A DNA stretch of 64,000 nucleotides from Bog-473 sp963756025 (lineage in GTDB: Bacteria; Actinomycetota; Acidimicrobiia; Acidimicrobiales; RAAP-2). Below are positions 8,850-17,991 of the stretch, in pieces (positions within the stretch are counted from its first letter, which is position 1; the number at the start of each line of letters is the position of its first letter). The stretch covers positions 310,001 to 374,000 of the forward strand of contig CAVWMF010000009.1 of NCBI GenBank assembly GCA_963756025.1, read 5' to 3'. The notes beneath the pieces were generated by a model. The model did not search any database. It was not told where the DNA came from and saw only the letters and a list, made by a program, of their open reading frames with translations. The position numbers were made by a program, and so were the translations under genes.

Positions 8850-9728
8850 GTGACGTGGAATCTGGAGGCAGTGGGGCAGGAAGCCACCCCGACCGAGGCG
8901 GCATGGACATCGAACGACGCCTTGATCTACGCGCTCGGTGTCGGCGCGGGGGTGGTCGATCCTCTCGGGTCGGAGCTTGCGTTCACGACGGAGAACAGCA
9001 TCGGCCTGGAGCAGAAGGTCCTTCCCACTTTCGGCGTCGTCCTGGCCACGGGCGGGGCCGCATTCGGGCTGGCCGGGACGATCGACGCCACCATGGCCGT
9101 ACACGGCGAGCAGGGGATCGAACTCGCCGGGCCGCTGCCCGCCGAGGGCCGGGTGGTCACGACGAGCCGTTTGGCCGGCATCTATGACAAGGGTGCGGGT
9201 GCTGTCGTTGCCGTGGAGAGCCGCTCGGTCGATGCGGTCACCGGTGCGTGGAGGTTCACGACGACCTCGTCGCTCTTTCTCCGTGGGGGCGGCGGTTTCG
9301 GAGGGGACCGCGGTCCCTCCGGCGCTGCGAATGTTCCTCCAGAGCGCGAGCCGGACTGTGTCATGCAGGCAGAAACCCGACGCGATCAGGCGCTGTTGTA
9401 CCGCCTGTCGGGTGATCACAATCCCCTGCATTCCGACCCGGAGTTCGCCAAGCGAGCCGGGTTCGACCTGCCCATCCTGCACGGCCTGTGCACCTACGGG
9501 TTTACAGGGCGGCTCCTCCTCCACGCGCTCTGCGGGTCCGACCCGGCCCGTTTCATCTCGATACACGGACGTTTTTCGAAACCGGTCTGGCCCGGGGAAA
9601 CCTTGACGGTCAAAGCCTGGATCGTGTCGGACGGCCTGGCTCTGTTCCGGACGGAAACGCAGTCCGGCGACGTCGTCATCGACCAGGGCCGGCTCGGATA
9701 CCTCGAGACAGCACCGACCGGAGACTGA
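8850..9728 (+). CDS. MaoC-like (R)-specific enoyl-CoA hydratase, double hotdog
   Basis: A 292-residue protein with two hotdog domains, matching the hydratase-2 domain of multifunctional enzyme type 2. The catalytic motif YRLSGDHNPLHSDP in the second half (near residues 181-194) contains the Asp and His that activate water, followed by GFDLPILHGLCTYG. It adds water across trans-2-enoyl-CoA to give the (3R)-hydroxy product. GTG 8850 starts the gene. The (3R)-hydroxyacyl-CoA-type SDR at 10553 would be the matching next step. Confidence 0.88.
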   Translation: MTWNLEAVGQEATPTEAAWTSNDALIYALGVGAGVVDPLGSELAFTTENSIGLEQKVLPTFGVVLATGGAAFGLAGTIDATMAVHGEQGIELAGPLPAEGRVVTTSRLAGIYDKGAGAVVAVESRSVDAVTGAWRFTTTSSLFLRGGGGFGGDRGPSGAANVPPEREPDCVMQAETRRDQALLYRLSGDHNPLHSDPEFAKRAGFDLPILHGLCTYGFTGRLLLHALCGSDPARFISIHGRFSKPVWPGETLTVKAWIVSDGLALFRTETQSGDVVIDQGRLGYLETAPTGD

Positions 9729-9814
9729 GGATCGAGGTCGGCGGCTTTCCGCCGTACCCGGGCCCGCCAGGAGATGCGATCCTTGTGGGGCGGCGAGACA
9801 CAACAGGAGTGGGG

Positions 9815-10556
9815 GTGGACGTGACCGGCGACAACGCACTCGGGCTTCTCGAGGGGATGGCCACGACCCGCGCCATCAGGCGGTTCACGGCGGAGCCGGT
9901 TCCCGACGACGCGCTGGCCACCATGCTGTTCGCCGCCACCCGGGCGCCCAGCGGATCTAACCGCCAGCCGTTCCGCTTCTTGGTTCTGCGCGATGGGCCC
10001 CGGGCACAACAGGCGCGTCGGCTGATCGGCGAGGGGGCGCGACGGGCGTGGGGGGCCAAAAGGGAAGTGGATCGCTACGACACCGGGAGTGGAGCGGTCG
10101 CGGCATTCACCCAAAGCGCGACTGGCGAACACCATGACCCAGTTCGTCGAGGACTTCGAGCGCATACCGGTCGTCGTGTTGCCCTGCCTCGAGCGTTACC
10201 GCGACCCGACGCCCACCGAGGGGGCGTCCATCTATCCGGCCTGCCAGAACCTCCTGCTGGCAGCGCGGGCGTTGGGATATGGCGGTGTGCTGACCGGCTG
10301 GCACGCCATGGTGGAGCCGGAGTTGCGCACGTTGCTCGACATTCCCGAGCACGTCTTCATGGCGGCCACGATCGCCCTGGGTCGGCCCGCCGGAAAGCAC
10401 GGGCCGGTCCGCCGCCGGCCCTTGCACGAATTGGTCTACGAGGATGGATGGGGCGAGTCACCAGCCTGGGCCGTCGATCCTCCGGGCACGGAGTTCACCC
10501 AAGCCGGGCCACCGCCCCGCAAAGGACCGCAAAGTGTGAGCGAGGAGAGGCAATGA
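9815..10556 (+). pseudogene. Nitroreductase-family gene with one frameshift
   Basis: The N-terminal half (ATTRAIRRFTAEPVPDD, then APSGSNRQPFRFLVLRD) and C-terminal half (SPKARLANTM, ASIYPACQNLLLAARALG, HELVYEDGWG) are both clear nitroreductase sequence but lie in different frames. The switch is at about 10105-10107, where one extra base (or two missing bases) between GTCGCGGCA and TCACCCAAA breaks the frame. The joined protein would be about 246 residues, a normal length. Start is GTG 9815 after AGGAG; the stop overlaps the next SDR start as ATGA. The intact coupling and good sequence suggest either a very recent mutation or a sequence error. Confidence 0.75.
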
Positions 10557-11512
10557 GTGGAATATGTGACGGGAGGGTCGTCGTTATCACCGGTGCCGGC
10601 CGCGGCCTCGGGCGGAGCCATGCCCTCGAGTTCGCCCGCCAGGGCGCCAGGGTCGTGGTGAACGACCTCGGGGTGGGGATGGACGGCGAAGCCAGCTCGA
10701 CTGACTCGATCGGCCCGGCGGGCCCTGCGGCCCCTGGTGGCCCGGCGGGCCAGGTGGTCGAGGAGATACGAGCCATGGGCGGCACTGCGGTGGCCAACGG
10801 CGATGACGCGTCGGACTGGGAGGGTGCCCGGCGTCTCATTGCTCATGCAGTGGAGGCGTTCGGGACGATCGACACCCTCGTCAACAACGCCGGGATCCTG
10901 CGCGACCGCATGCTCGTCAACATGACCGACGACGACTGGGATGCCGTGTCCCGGGTCCACCTGAAGGGCAACTTCGCCCCCACTCGCTGGGCTGCCGTGC
11001 ACTGGCGCGAGCGGGCCAAGGCCGGGGAGACGAACGAAGGCCGTGTGGTGTGTACGAGCTCCTCCACCGGTCTCTACGGGAACGCCGGCCAAATCAACTA
11101 CGGGGCGGCGAAGGCCGGGATCGCCGCCTTCGCGGTGATCGCCGCTCTGGAGCTCGCACGCTACGGCGTGACGGTGAACGCCATCGCACCCATGGCCCTC
11201 ACCCGGATGAACGAGGACCTACCGTTCGGGCAGGAGGTGACGAGCCGGTTTGCCCAGGGATTCAACCCTCTGGCGTCGGAGAACGTGTCGCCACTGGTCG
11301 TCTGGTTGGGGAGCGCCGCTTCTCGGGACGTGACCGGTCGCATCTTCAACGTGCATGGGGGCTATATCAGCGTGGCCGAAGGGTGGCGGGCGGGGCCGAG
11401 TGTCGACAAGAGGGCGCGTTGGGACCCCAGGGAGCTCTCCGACGTCCTTCCGGACCTGGTGGCGAAGGCGGGGCCGACCACCGATATCACCGGTACTGTC
11501 CCCGAACTGTGA
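10553..11512 (+). CDS. SDR of the multifunctional-enzyme type 2 (3-hydroxyacyl-CoA dehydrogenase) group
   Basis: A 319-residue SDR, longer than classical members. TGAGRGLGRSHA binds the cofactor, VVNDLG follows strand 2 (typical of the 17-beta-HSD4 group), VNNAGILRD comes next, and the active site is Ser in SSSTGLYG with Tyr-x3-Lys in INYGAAKAG. Family members oxidise (3R)-hydroxyacyl-CoA. An insertion rich in Gly, Pro and Ala lies near residues 48-63. ATG 10553 overlaps the upstream nitroreductase stop. It probably works on the product of the MaoC hydratase at 8850. Confidence 0.87.
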   Translation: MSGICDGRVVVITGAGRGLGRSHALEFARQGARVVVNDLGVGMDGEASSTDSIGPAGPAAPGGPAGQVVEEIRAMGGTAVANGDDASDWEGARRLIAHAVEAFGTIDTLVNNAGILRDRMLVNMTDDDWDAVSRVHLKGNFAPTRWAAVHWRERAKAGETNEGRVVCTSSSTGLYGNAGQINYGAAKAGIAAFAVIAALELARYGVTVNAIAPMALTRMNEDLPFGQEVTSRFAQGFNPLASENVSPLVVWLGSAASRDVTGRIFNVHGGYISVAEGWRAGPSVDKRARWDPRELSDVLPDLVAKAGPTTDITGTVPEL

Positions 11513-11522
11513 GGCTGCGCTC

Positions 11523-12406
11523 GTGACGACCGCCGGCAAGACTCCGGAATTGAACCCCGGACTCGAGACGTTTCTCGAATCGGCCGGACGCGGCTTCCTG
11601 GTCACCCGCCGCCAGGACGGGAGCCCGACCACGCACCCCTTGACCCCGCTGTGGGCCGACGGTGCCATCCACTTCAACACCTACCGGAAGAGCGCCAAGG
11701 TCCGCAATCTCCTTCGCCATCCGCGTGTCGCCTGCGTCGTCACCTCGGCCGACGACGACCTTCCTATCTTGCCCTGGAGTGTCGCGGCACCGCTGATGTC
11801 CTGGATCTGGCCGATATCCCCGATTCGATTCTCGGCGTCGACGACAACGGCGAGGTGATGGACGCGGCCGACATGGCGCGCGTCCGCGCGAACGTCGCCT
11901 CGGGCAAGCGCATCTATCTGCGCGTGGTCCCCGAGGAGTGGACGGTGTGCGAACCCCTGGCCCCGAGTGTCGCTGCCCCGCCGGGCGAGCTCGCACCCGA
12001 CCCGGACGCGCTCGCCGGCGCCCTCGTCCCCTCGCACATCGCGATGACGGCGGAAGAGGCCCTGTCGTTCCTGCGCCAGAAGCAGGTTGCCGTTCTCGGC
12101 ACGGTGGACGGAGAAGGGACCCCCAGGGGACGCCCGGTCCGTTACACCGTGGGGCGCGGCGTGCTGCACCTGACCGTGCCCCGGTTGTCGCCGTCCCTGG
12201 TCGACCTGGCTGAAGGCTTCGGCGCGGCAGCCACCGTCGAGGAATTCCCTTCGTACGACAAGATCCGCGGGGTGATGGCCCACGGCCCCACCCGGTTCTT
12301 CGTCGAACCGCCGACGGCCGAGGGAGTGGGGGAGTGGACCGAAGTCGGACTGCGTGTCGACCGGCTCGTGAGCTTCGATTTCAGCAAGATCGCTCGCGCC
12401 CATTGA
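11523..12406 (+). pseudogene. Pyridoxamine-phosphate-oxidase-fold protein, tandem domains, one frameshift
   Basis: The first domain has RGFLVTRRQDGSPTTHPLTP and SAKVRNLLRHPRVACVV, and the second has KQVAVLGTVDGEGTPRGRPV, both typical of split-barrel flavin or F420 proteins of the PNPOx superfamily. The frame breaks near 11757-11762: the first frame ends at 11858 in nonsense, while the second picks up at SYLALECRG. The joined product would be about 294 residues with two barrels. Start is GTG 11523, 11 nt after the SDR stop. Only one lesion is seen, so a sequence error remains possible. Substrate and cofactor (FMN or F420) cannot be decided. Confidence 0.68.
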
Positions 12407-12432
12407 GCGGAGGCTGGCGGAGGCCAGCTGCT

Positions 12433-14925
12433 TCAGAGGCCGGTGGGCCTCGTGCCGATGACGGCATCCGTCCGTAACGCATCGAGCTCTTCGGTCGTGA
12501 CGCCGACGCTGGCGAGCACTTCATCGTTGTGCTCTCCGAGGAGGGGCGCGGGCAGGCGGAACCACGGGGACCGCCGAGCTCCGGCGACGATCGGCCAGGC
12601 GGGAAAACGCTTGGTGCCCACGATGGGGTGCGTGACGTCCTCCCAGAAGCCCCGGGCGTTCATCTGGTCGTCGAGGTCGACGTCATAGGAGTGGACCACC
12701 GGCTCGGCCGGCACGCCTGCCGTCCGCAACGTCGACAGCGCATCCTTCTGGCTCTGCCGCGCCGAACCATGCAGTGAGCTCGGCGGTGAGAAGTTCGACG
12801 GCGTCACTTCGTCCCTGCGCGGCTGTCGAGCGCAGGATCGAGCGACCACTCCGGCCTGCCCAGCGCCGTGCGGAGCGCCTGCCATTCCCGATCGGTGGAG
12901 CACCGCAGGGCAACCCATTGTTCGGGTTCGACGGTCGCGTACACGCCCTGATGCGCGGTGCCCGGCTGGCCGTTCCCGAGGCGCTGCATCAGGTGTCCGT
13001 AGGCGGAGTGTTCGAGCACCTGCTCGATGTTCAGATTGCCCGCCAGGTCGATCATGGCCTGTTCTATCTGCTGTCCCTCTCCGGTGCGGACCCGGTGTTC
13101 GAGCGCGGTGAGGATGGCGAACGCCGCGTGCATCCCCGCCAAGGGGTCGCAGACCCCGGGAATGGTGGGCAGGCTGTCGGTGTAGCCGGTGATCCAGGCC
13201 AGACCCGACACCTGCTCCATCGAGGCCGCGAAACCCGGACGATCGCGCCACGGGCCGTCCAGGCCGAATCCGGGCATCCGCATCATGATGATGGCGGGGT
13301 TGACCTCACGCAGCATCGTCGTAGGTCAGGCCGAACTGCTCCATGACGCGCGGCGTGAAGTTCTCGATCACCACGTCAGCGGTGGCGGCGAGCCGCAACG
13401 CGATGTCGCGGCCTCGAGGATCTGAGAGATTCAGGGTCACGCTGCGCTTGTTCAAGTTCGCCGATTGGTAGATGCTGCCCTGCTCGTACCACTGCTCGAC
13501 CGATGCGTCGACAAGGACGCTGAAGCGCATGGGGTCGGGCCGTTGGAGGGACTCCACCTTGATGACGTCGGCTCCCAGACAGGCCAGGTACTGCGTGCAC
13601 ATCGGACCGGCCAGGAAGGCGGTGAAGTCGAGCACCCGCACGCCGACGAGCGGGAGACCGGGGGCCGCGTCGGATGCGGCCGATCCATGCGCCGAACCCG
13701 CTGCCGCGGACGGCATGAAGGGTCGCCCGGCAGCGTCGGCTACCGGCACCCCTGCCCCTGCCCCTGCCCCTGCCCCTGCCCCTGCCCCTGCCCCTGCGGT
13801 GGGCCCACGCTCGTCGATTCTCGGCGCCGACCCGGGGGACCGGCGGACCGTGGCACTGGAGCGGAAAGGAGGGCGGGGGTGCGGGAAGCCGCCGCGCGGA
13901 TTGACGTCGTACAGCTCACGCTTCTCCACCTGCTCGAGATGGGGGAAGATCTTCCCGTTGCCGAGAGGAACCGTGGGGATCCGGTACATCGAGCCGATCT
14001 GCACGACCTCGTCGACAGTGCGCGCCCCGGTCCAATCGGTGATGGCTTTGAGGACGTCCGGCCGTCGACGATTCGGCAACGGCTGCAGCGAGTCATCGTC
14101 CGCCAGATCGGGACGTTCGATCATTTCGAGGAAGGTCTTCCATTGGGCCATCGTGATGGTTGCCATCCCGACGTAGCCGTCGCGACAGGGCTCGATGCTC
14201 GGGGTCATCGTGTAGGTCGAGCGCCTCCGTTCGCCGCCGGGCATGCTCGCGGCGACCGACGGGTAGCAGATGAACGTGATGGTGAGGCTCTCGAGGGCCG
14301 AAATGTCGACGAGGTCACCGAGGCCGGTGCGCCGCCGCGCCGTGAGCGCGCTGACCGCGCCCAGGGCCCCGTATGTTCCGACCGACCACTCGGCCAAAGC
14401 ACCCCCCACGGCCAGCGGGAGGCCTTCGGCGCTGCCGTGGTTGTGCAGCGAGCCGGACAGGGCCTGAATGAGGAATTCCGACGAGTACTCCGAAGCGCGC
14501 GGGCCGGTGAGACCGAAGGCCGAGAGGCTGACGACGATCAGTTCGGGATGGGCAGCATGGAGGGCGAGTGGATCCACGGTGGACGCCGTGCGCGCGCCAT
14601 GTCCGCCGAAAGTCGAGACGATGACCACATCCGCACGCGGCGGCCAGTGCGTCCACGGCCTCCGGCGTCCGGCGCGCCGAGGTCGAGGACCATGCTCTCG
14701 TGCGACGACGCCAGGAACCGGAAGAGAGCGCCGTCAGGGTCGCCGTCACGGCCCGACGTCGCCGTTCACGGACCAGTGGCGCAGGCTGTGGCCGTCCGGG
14801 TGTTCGACCCGTGTGACACTGGCCCCGGCGTCGCTCAGGAGCTTGGCGCAATAGGCGCCCGCGACGTCGTCGGAGAGGTCGAGGACACGCAAGCCCTCGA
14901 GGCCGGGCAGCGGGCCGCCGGTCAC
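12433..14925 (-). pseudogene. Two-domain CaiB/BaiF CoA transferase, broken by about six frameshifts
   Basis: Segments of a tandem CaiB protein are spread over several frames. Domain 1 starts at GTG 14925 (GLEGLRVLDLSDDVAGAYC), shifts near 14746, 14662 and 14640, then runs intact to 13312. Domain 2 begins within that stretch (GVRVLDFTAFLAGPMC, NLNKRSVTLNLSDP) and shifts near 13310, 12820 and 12745, ending FRLPAPLLGEHNDE. The layout equals the intact two-domain gene at 37974-40358. The domains are joined by an Ala-Gly repeat encoded by a 6-bp microsatellite. GTG 14925 overlaps the upstream stop as GTGA. With this many lesions I treat it as a real pseudogene. Confidence 0.8.
13749..13796. repeat. 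Hexanucleotide microsatellite (CCCCTG) x 8
   Basis: Eight perfect copies of a 6-bp unit. Read on the reverse strand inside the two-domain CaiB pseudogene they encode an alternating Ala-Gly linker between the two transferase domains. The unit length is a multiple of three, so copy-number change would lengthen or shorten the linker without breaking the frame. Confidence 0.9.
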
Positions 14926-15311
14926 GGGGCGCTGGGTGGCGCAAGGAGCGCCGTCGCCGTGGCTCGCGCCCACTCGTAGTCCACCCGCCTGCCGTCGCGC
15001 TCGATCGCCTCGACGCCCAAGACGTCGTGTGGCACCTTGTATCCCGAGAGCCGGCCGATCAGGAACTGCCGCACATCCTCTGTGCTCGGCGCGGTCTGCC
15101 CGGGCTTCGGCGCCACCAGTGCCACGAGGACTTCGCCGCTTCTTCCGTCGGGCATGCCGACGACGGCTGCGGAATCGATAGCGGGGTGGTAGCAGAGCAC
15201 GCCCTCCACCTCGTCGGGAAAGACGCTCTCCCCCCCGACACGGATTGGCTTCATGACCAGTTCCCCCTTGTCCGATCCGATGCCGCCCCGGTCGTCTCCC
15301 GACGATCTCAC
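14922..15311 (-). pseudogene. Acyl-CoA synthetase C-terminal domain only (truncated ligase)
   Basis: Encodes about 129 residues corresponding only to the mobile C-terminal domain of AMP-forming CoA ligases: GELVMKPIRVGGESVFPDEV, then AAVVGMPDGRSGE and a C-terminal stretch RRVDYEWARA. The AMP-binding domain (about 400 residues) is absent, and the catalytic Lys of the final GK motif is Arg. The GTG at 15311 overlaps the upstream SDR stop as GTGA, and its own stop overlaps the CaiB start as GTGA, so the operon junctions survived while the gene interior was lost. It could be a free-standing domain, but an internal deletion is more likely in this decayed block. Confidence 0.6.
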
Positions 15312-16096
15312 GACGGGGTGTCCGCCGGTGAAGGGTCGATGGAATGGCCGATCTCTGCGAGCAGGTCGAGCGAGTACTGCACCGTCCCGGTGAGGGTCCG
15401 CGCCGTCTGTCCGGCCAGGAAGACGGCGGCGGCGCCGATGGCTTCGGGCTGCTCGACCATGTCGGGCGGGACATCAATTCCCCCGGCGACGGCACCTTCG
15501 GTCATGACAACCTTGCGTGGGGCCAGGCAGTTGACCGCGACGTCGTACGGTGCCATTTCCGTGGCCAGTCCGGCGTAGTAACGCTCGATACCGGCTTTGG
15601 AGACCCAGTAGGCGTTGGAGCCCAGCTCGGTCTGGAAGACCCCCGTCGTGGTGATGGCGATGAGCGAGCCGCGCTTGTGCTCCATGACCGACGGCAGGAC
15701 GGCCCTCGTGACAAGGAACGTTCCCGTGAGGTTCACGCGAAGGCAAAGCTCCCAGCGTTTGAGGGGGGTATCGAGGGTCGTTCCCATCCATAGCGCTCCG
15801 GCGTTGGCCACCAGGATATCGATCGGCCCCAGCTCGGAAGCGACCCGATCGACCGCGACCTGGACCGACGACTCGTCGGTGACGTCGCACACGACGGGGA
15901 GGGCGGTCCCGCCCTCGGCCGCGATGGCACCCGCGACGGAGAAGATGGTGCCGGCAAGCTTGCCGGGTGCCTCCGTGCGCGCCGCGACTGCGACCGATGC
16001 TCCGGCCCGCGCCAGGGCCATGGAGATGTCGCGTCCGATGCCGCGGCTCGCTCCGGCGACGAAGGCCACCCGGTTGTCCAACCTCGGCAGGTTCAC
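15308..16096 (-). CDS. Short-chain dehydrogenase/reductase
   Basis: A 262-residue SDR. GASRGIGRDIS binds the cofactor, VANAG follows, and the active site has Tyr-x3-Lys in AYWVSKAG; GTVQYSLDLL ends the fold. I chose GTG 16096 because GGAGG lies 9 nt upstream. The frame stays open upstream through residues (VAEPGCIGA) that resemble the start of the nitroreductase at 1003 (VSEPGSIDW), which look like leftover sequence from the copied promoter region. It heads the decayed reverse operon with the CoA-ligase fragment and CaiB pseudogene and appears intact itself. Confidence 0.8.
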   Translation of the reverse strand: MNLPRLDNRVAFVAGASRGIGRDISMALARAGASVAVAARTEAPGKLAGTIFSVAGAIAAEGGTALPVVCDVTDESSVQVAVDRVASELGPIDILVANAGALWMGTTLDTPLKRWELCLRVNLTGTFLVTRAVLPSVMEHKRGSLIAITTTGVFQTELGSNAYWVSKAGIERYYAGLATEMAPYDVAVNCLAPRKVVMTEGAVAGGIDVPPDMVEQPEAIGAAAVFLAGQTARTLTGTVQYSLDLLAEIGHSIDPSPADTPS

Positions 16097-16156
16097 CCCC
16101 CTCATCCTCCAGATCTCGTTTGCGCCGATGCAGCCCGGTTCCGCCACGCCACACCC

Positions 16157-16225
16157 CCTCGGGGCACCGGGGGCGAGAATAGCATTCTGGTATTCTAGAG
16201 TCAGAGTAAAGAGGCCGCGTGGGCC
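16157..16225. repeat. 69-bp promoter repeat, copy 2
   Basis: Matches 1013-1081 at 65 of 69 positions, including the whole palindrome GAATAGCATTCTGGTATTC (here 16177-16195). It lies upstream of the CoA ligase at 16300 and of the divergent SDR at 16096, so it now probably drives one or both of these genes. Confidence 0.85.
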
Positions 16226-16229
16226 GGGG

Positions 16230-16283
16230 CATCGACGACTACCTCTGCTCGTGGAAGAACCATCCGGAGCGAACGTGGTAACC
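16230..16283 (+). pseudogene. Remnant of a Rieske oxygenase 3' end
   Basis: Matches 2404-2457 at 48 of 54 positions and reads IDDYLCSWKNHPERTW then TAA, the last 16 codons of a Rieske oxygenase like the one at 1103. It follows the copied promoter after only four bases, so about 1.3 kb of the gene is missing. Here the codon aligned with the TAG stop of the intact gene is TGG. Two separate matches in the correct order show this is a deleted former copy, not chance similarity. Confidence 0.8.
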
Positions 16284-16299
16284 GGACGAGGGGGGACAC

Positions 16300-17991
16300 A
16301 TGGACTTCAACCTGGCCGATCTCTTCGAAGGCGTCGCGGCGCGGGTGCCCGAGCGTGAAGCCATTGTCTGGGGCAACACCAGGCTGACCTTCGGACAGCT
16401 GGACGACCGGGCGACGCGCCTGGCCCACGGTCTGGCTGCACTAGGTGTGGGTCCGACGGACCATGTCGGCGTCTTCATGTACAGCAGACCGGAGTACCTC
16501 GAGACGATGGTGGCGTCGTACAAGATCCGGGCGGTTCCCATCAATGTCAACTATCGCTACGTCGCCGACGAGTTGTGCTACCTCTTCGACAACGCCGATC
16601 TCGTGGCACTCGTCCTCGAAGCGTCGTTTGCGCCCGTGGTCGCCGCCATTTCGGATCGGCTTCCCCGCTTGCAGCACCTGATCGTGGTCGAGGACGGTTC
16701 CGACAACGGATCAGCATCACCCGAGGCCCTCGGCTCGTTGCCGGGCGCCGTCGCCTATGAGGACCTGCTGGCCGACAACTCCCCGGTCGCGGATTTCGGC
16801 CCCCGTTCGGGCGACGACGCCTATATCGCCTACACCGGTGGGACGACGGGGAATCCCAAGGGAGTCGTGTGGCGACAAGAGGACATCTTCTTGGCCACCA
16901 TGACCCCGGGTGTCGAGGTGGTGGAGCCCGAAGAGGTCGCGGACAATGCGGTTGCGCCGATTCACCCACGACTGAGAGCGCTGGCCGACGCCGGAGTCGA
17001 GGTCCCTGACCTGTACGTCTCCTATGCGCTCGGTCCGTTGATGCACGTCAGTGGCCACTGGTCGGCGTGGGGAGCGATGCTGAGCGGGGGTCTCACCGTG
17101 TTGCACCCGAGCCGTCAGATGGAGGCGGAGACGGTGCTCGGGATAGTGGAACGCGAGGGTGTCACCATGTTGACCATCGTCGGCGACTCCATGGGCCTGC
17201 CGCTGGTCGAGGCGCTCGAATCCCACCCGGGACGCTTCGACACCTCGTCGGTACTCATGCTCGGCTCGGGCGGCAGCATCATGTCCGGTGACGTCAAGGA
17301 CCGCCTCCTCCTCGGCTTTCCTGCGGCCGTGATGATCGTCGAGGCCATCGGTTCGTCCGAGTCACCCGCCCAGGCCATCTCCACGACTGTCCGGGGGCAG
17401 GGACCGGCCCAGACCTTGCGCTTCACCGCCGACGAGAGGACCACCGTGTTCGACGACGACCTGCGTCCGGTCACTCCGGGGTCGGGTGCCGTCGGGAGGT
17501 TGGCCACCAAGGGTCGGGTTCCCGTGGGCTACTACAACGACCCCGAGAAGACGGCACGGACGTTCGTCACCGTCGATGGCGTGCGCTGGGCGCTGCCCGG
17601 GGACATGGCGAGCATCGAGGCCGACCTGACCATCCGCTTGCTCGGGCGGGGCACGCTCTGCATCAACACGGGCGGCGAGAAGGTCTACCCCGAAGAGGTG
17701 GAGGCCGTGCTGAAGGGGTACGAGCGGATCGTCGACGCGGTGATCGTCGGCGTGCCCGATCCGCGCTTCGGCGAGCGGGTGGCGGCCGTCGTCGAGCCGG
17801 TGACCGCAGACCCCCTGCTCACGCTCGATGAAGTCCAACGCTACTGCCGAGATCATCTGGCCGGGCATAAGGTTCCCCGTCGGATGTTCCTGGTGGACAA
17901 GGTGCCTCGGTCGCCGTCGGGGAAGGCGGACTACACCTGGGCCAAGGAGATCGCACGTTCGGGGGAGAGTCTCGCATTGGAGGGGGCATGA
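16300..17991 (+). CDS. AMP-forming acyl-CoA synthetase (FadD-like)
   Basis: A 563-residue ligase of full length. The phosphate loop AYTGGTTGNPKGVVWRQED lies near residue 177, GGEKVYPEEVEAVL marks the hinge to the C-terminal domain, and the catalytic Lys is in SPSGKADYTW near the end. It activates a carboxylic acid to its CoA ester with ATP. The variant WRQED after the P-loop resembles actinobacterial ligases of sterol side-chain acids, but the substrate is not proven. ATG 16300 follows GAGGGGGGAC, and the copied 69-bp promoter lies 75 bp upstream. The stop overlaps the next gene by ATGA. Confidence 0.9.
   Translation: MDFNLADLFEGVAARVPEREAIVWGNTRLTFGQLDDRATRLAHGLAALGVGPTDHVGVFMYSRPEYLETMVASYKIRAVPINVNYRYVADELCYLFDNADLVALVLEASFAPVVAAISDRLPRLQHLIVVEDGSDNGSASPEALGSLPGAVAYEDLLADNSPVADFGPRSGDDAYIAYTGGTTGNPKGVVWRQEDIFLATMTPGVEVVEPEEVADNAVAPIHPRLRALADAGVEVPDLYVSYALGPLMHVSGHWSAWGAMLSGGLTVLHPSRQMEAETVLGIVEREGVTMLTIVGDSMGLPLVEALESHPGRFDTSSVLMLGSGGSIMSGDVKDRLLLGFPAAVMIVEAIGSSESPAQAISTTVRGQGPAQTLRFTADERTTVFDDDLRPVTPGSGAVGRLATKGRVPVGYYNDPEKTARTFVTVDGVRWALPGDMASIEADLTIRLLGRGTLCINTGGEKVYPEEVEAVLKGYERIVDAVIVGVPDPRFGERVAAVVEPVTADPLLTLDEVQRYCRDHLAGHKVPRRMFLVDKVPRSPSGKADYTWAKEIARSGESLALEGA

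Noticed and set aside
13749..13796. Short repeat array as a possible CRISPR
   Set aside because: Units are 6 bp and contiguous with no spacers, so it is a microsatellite.
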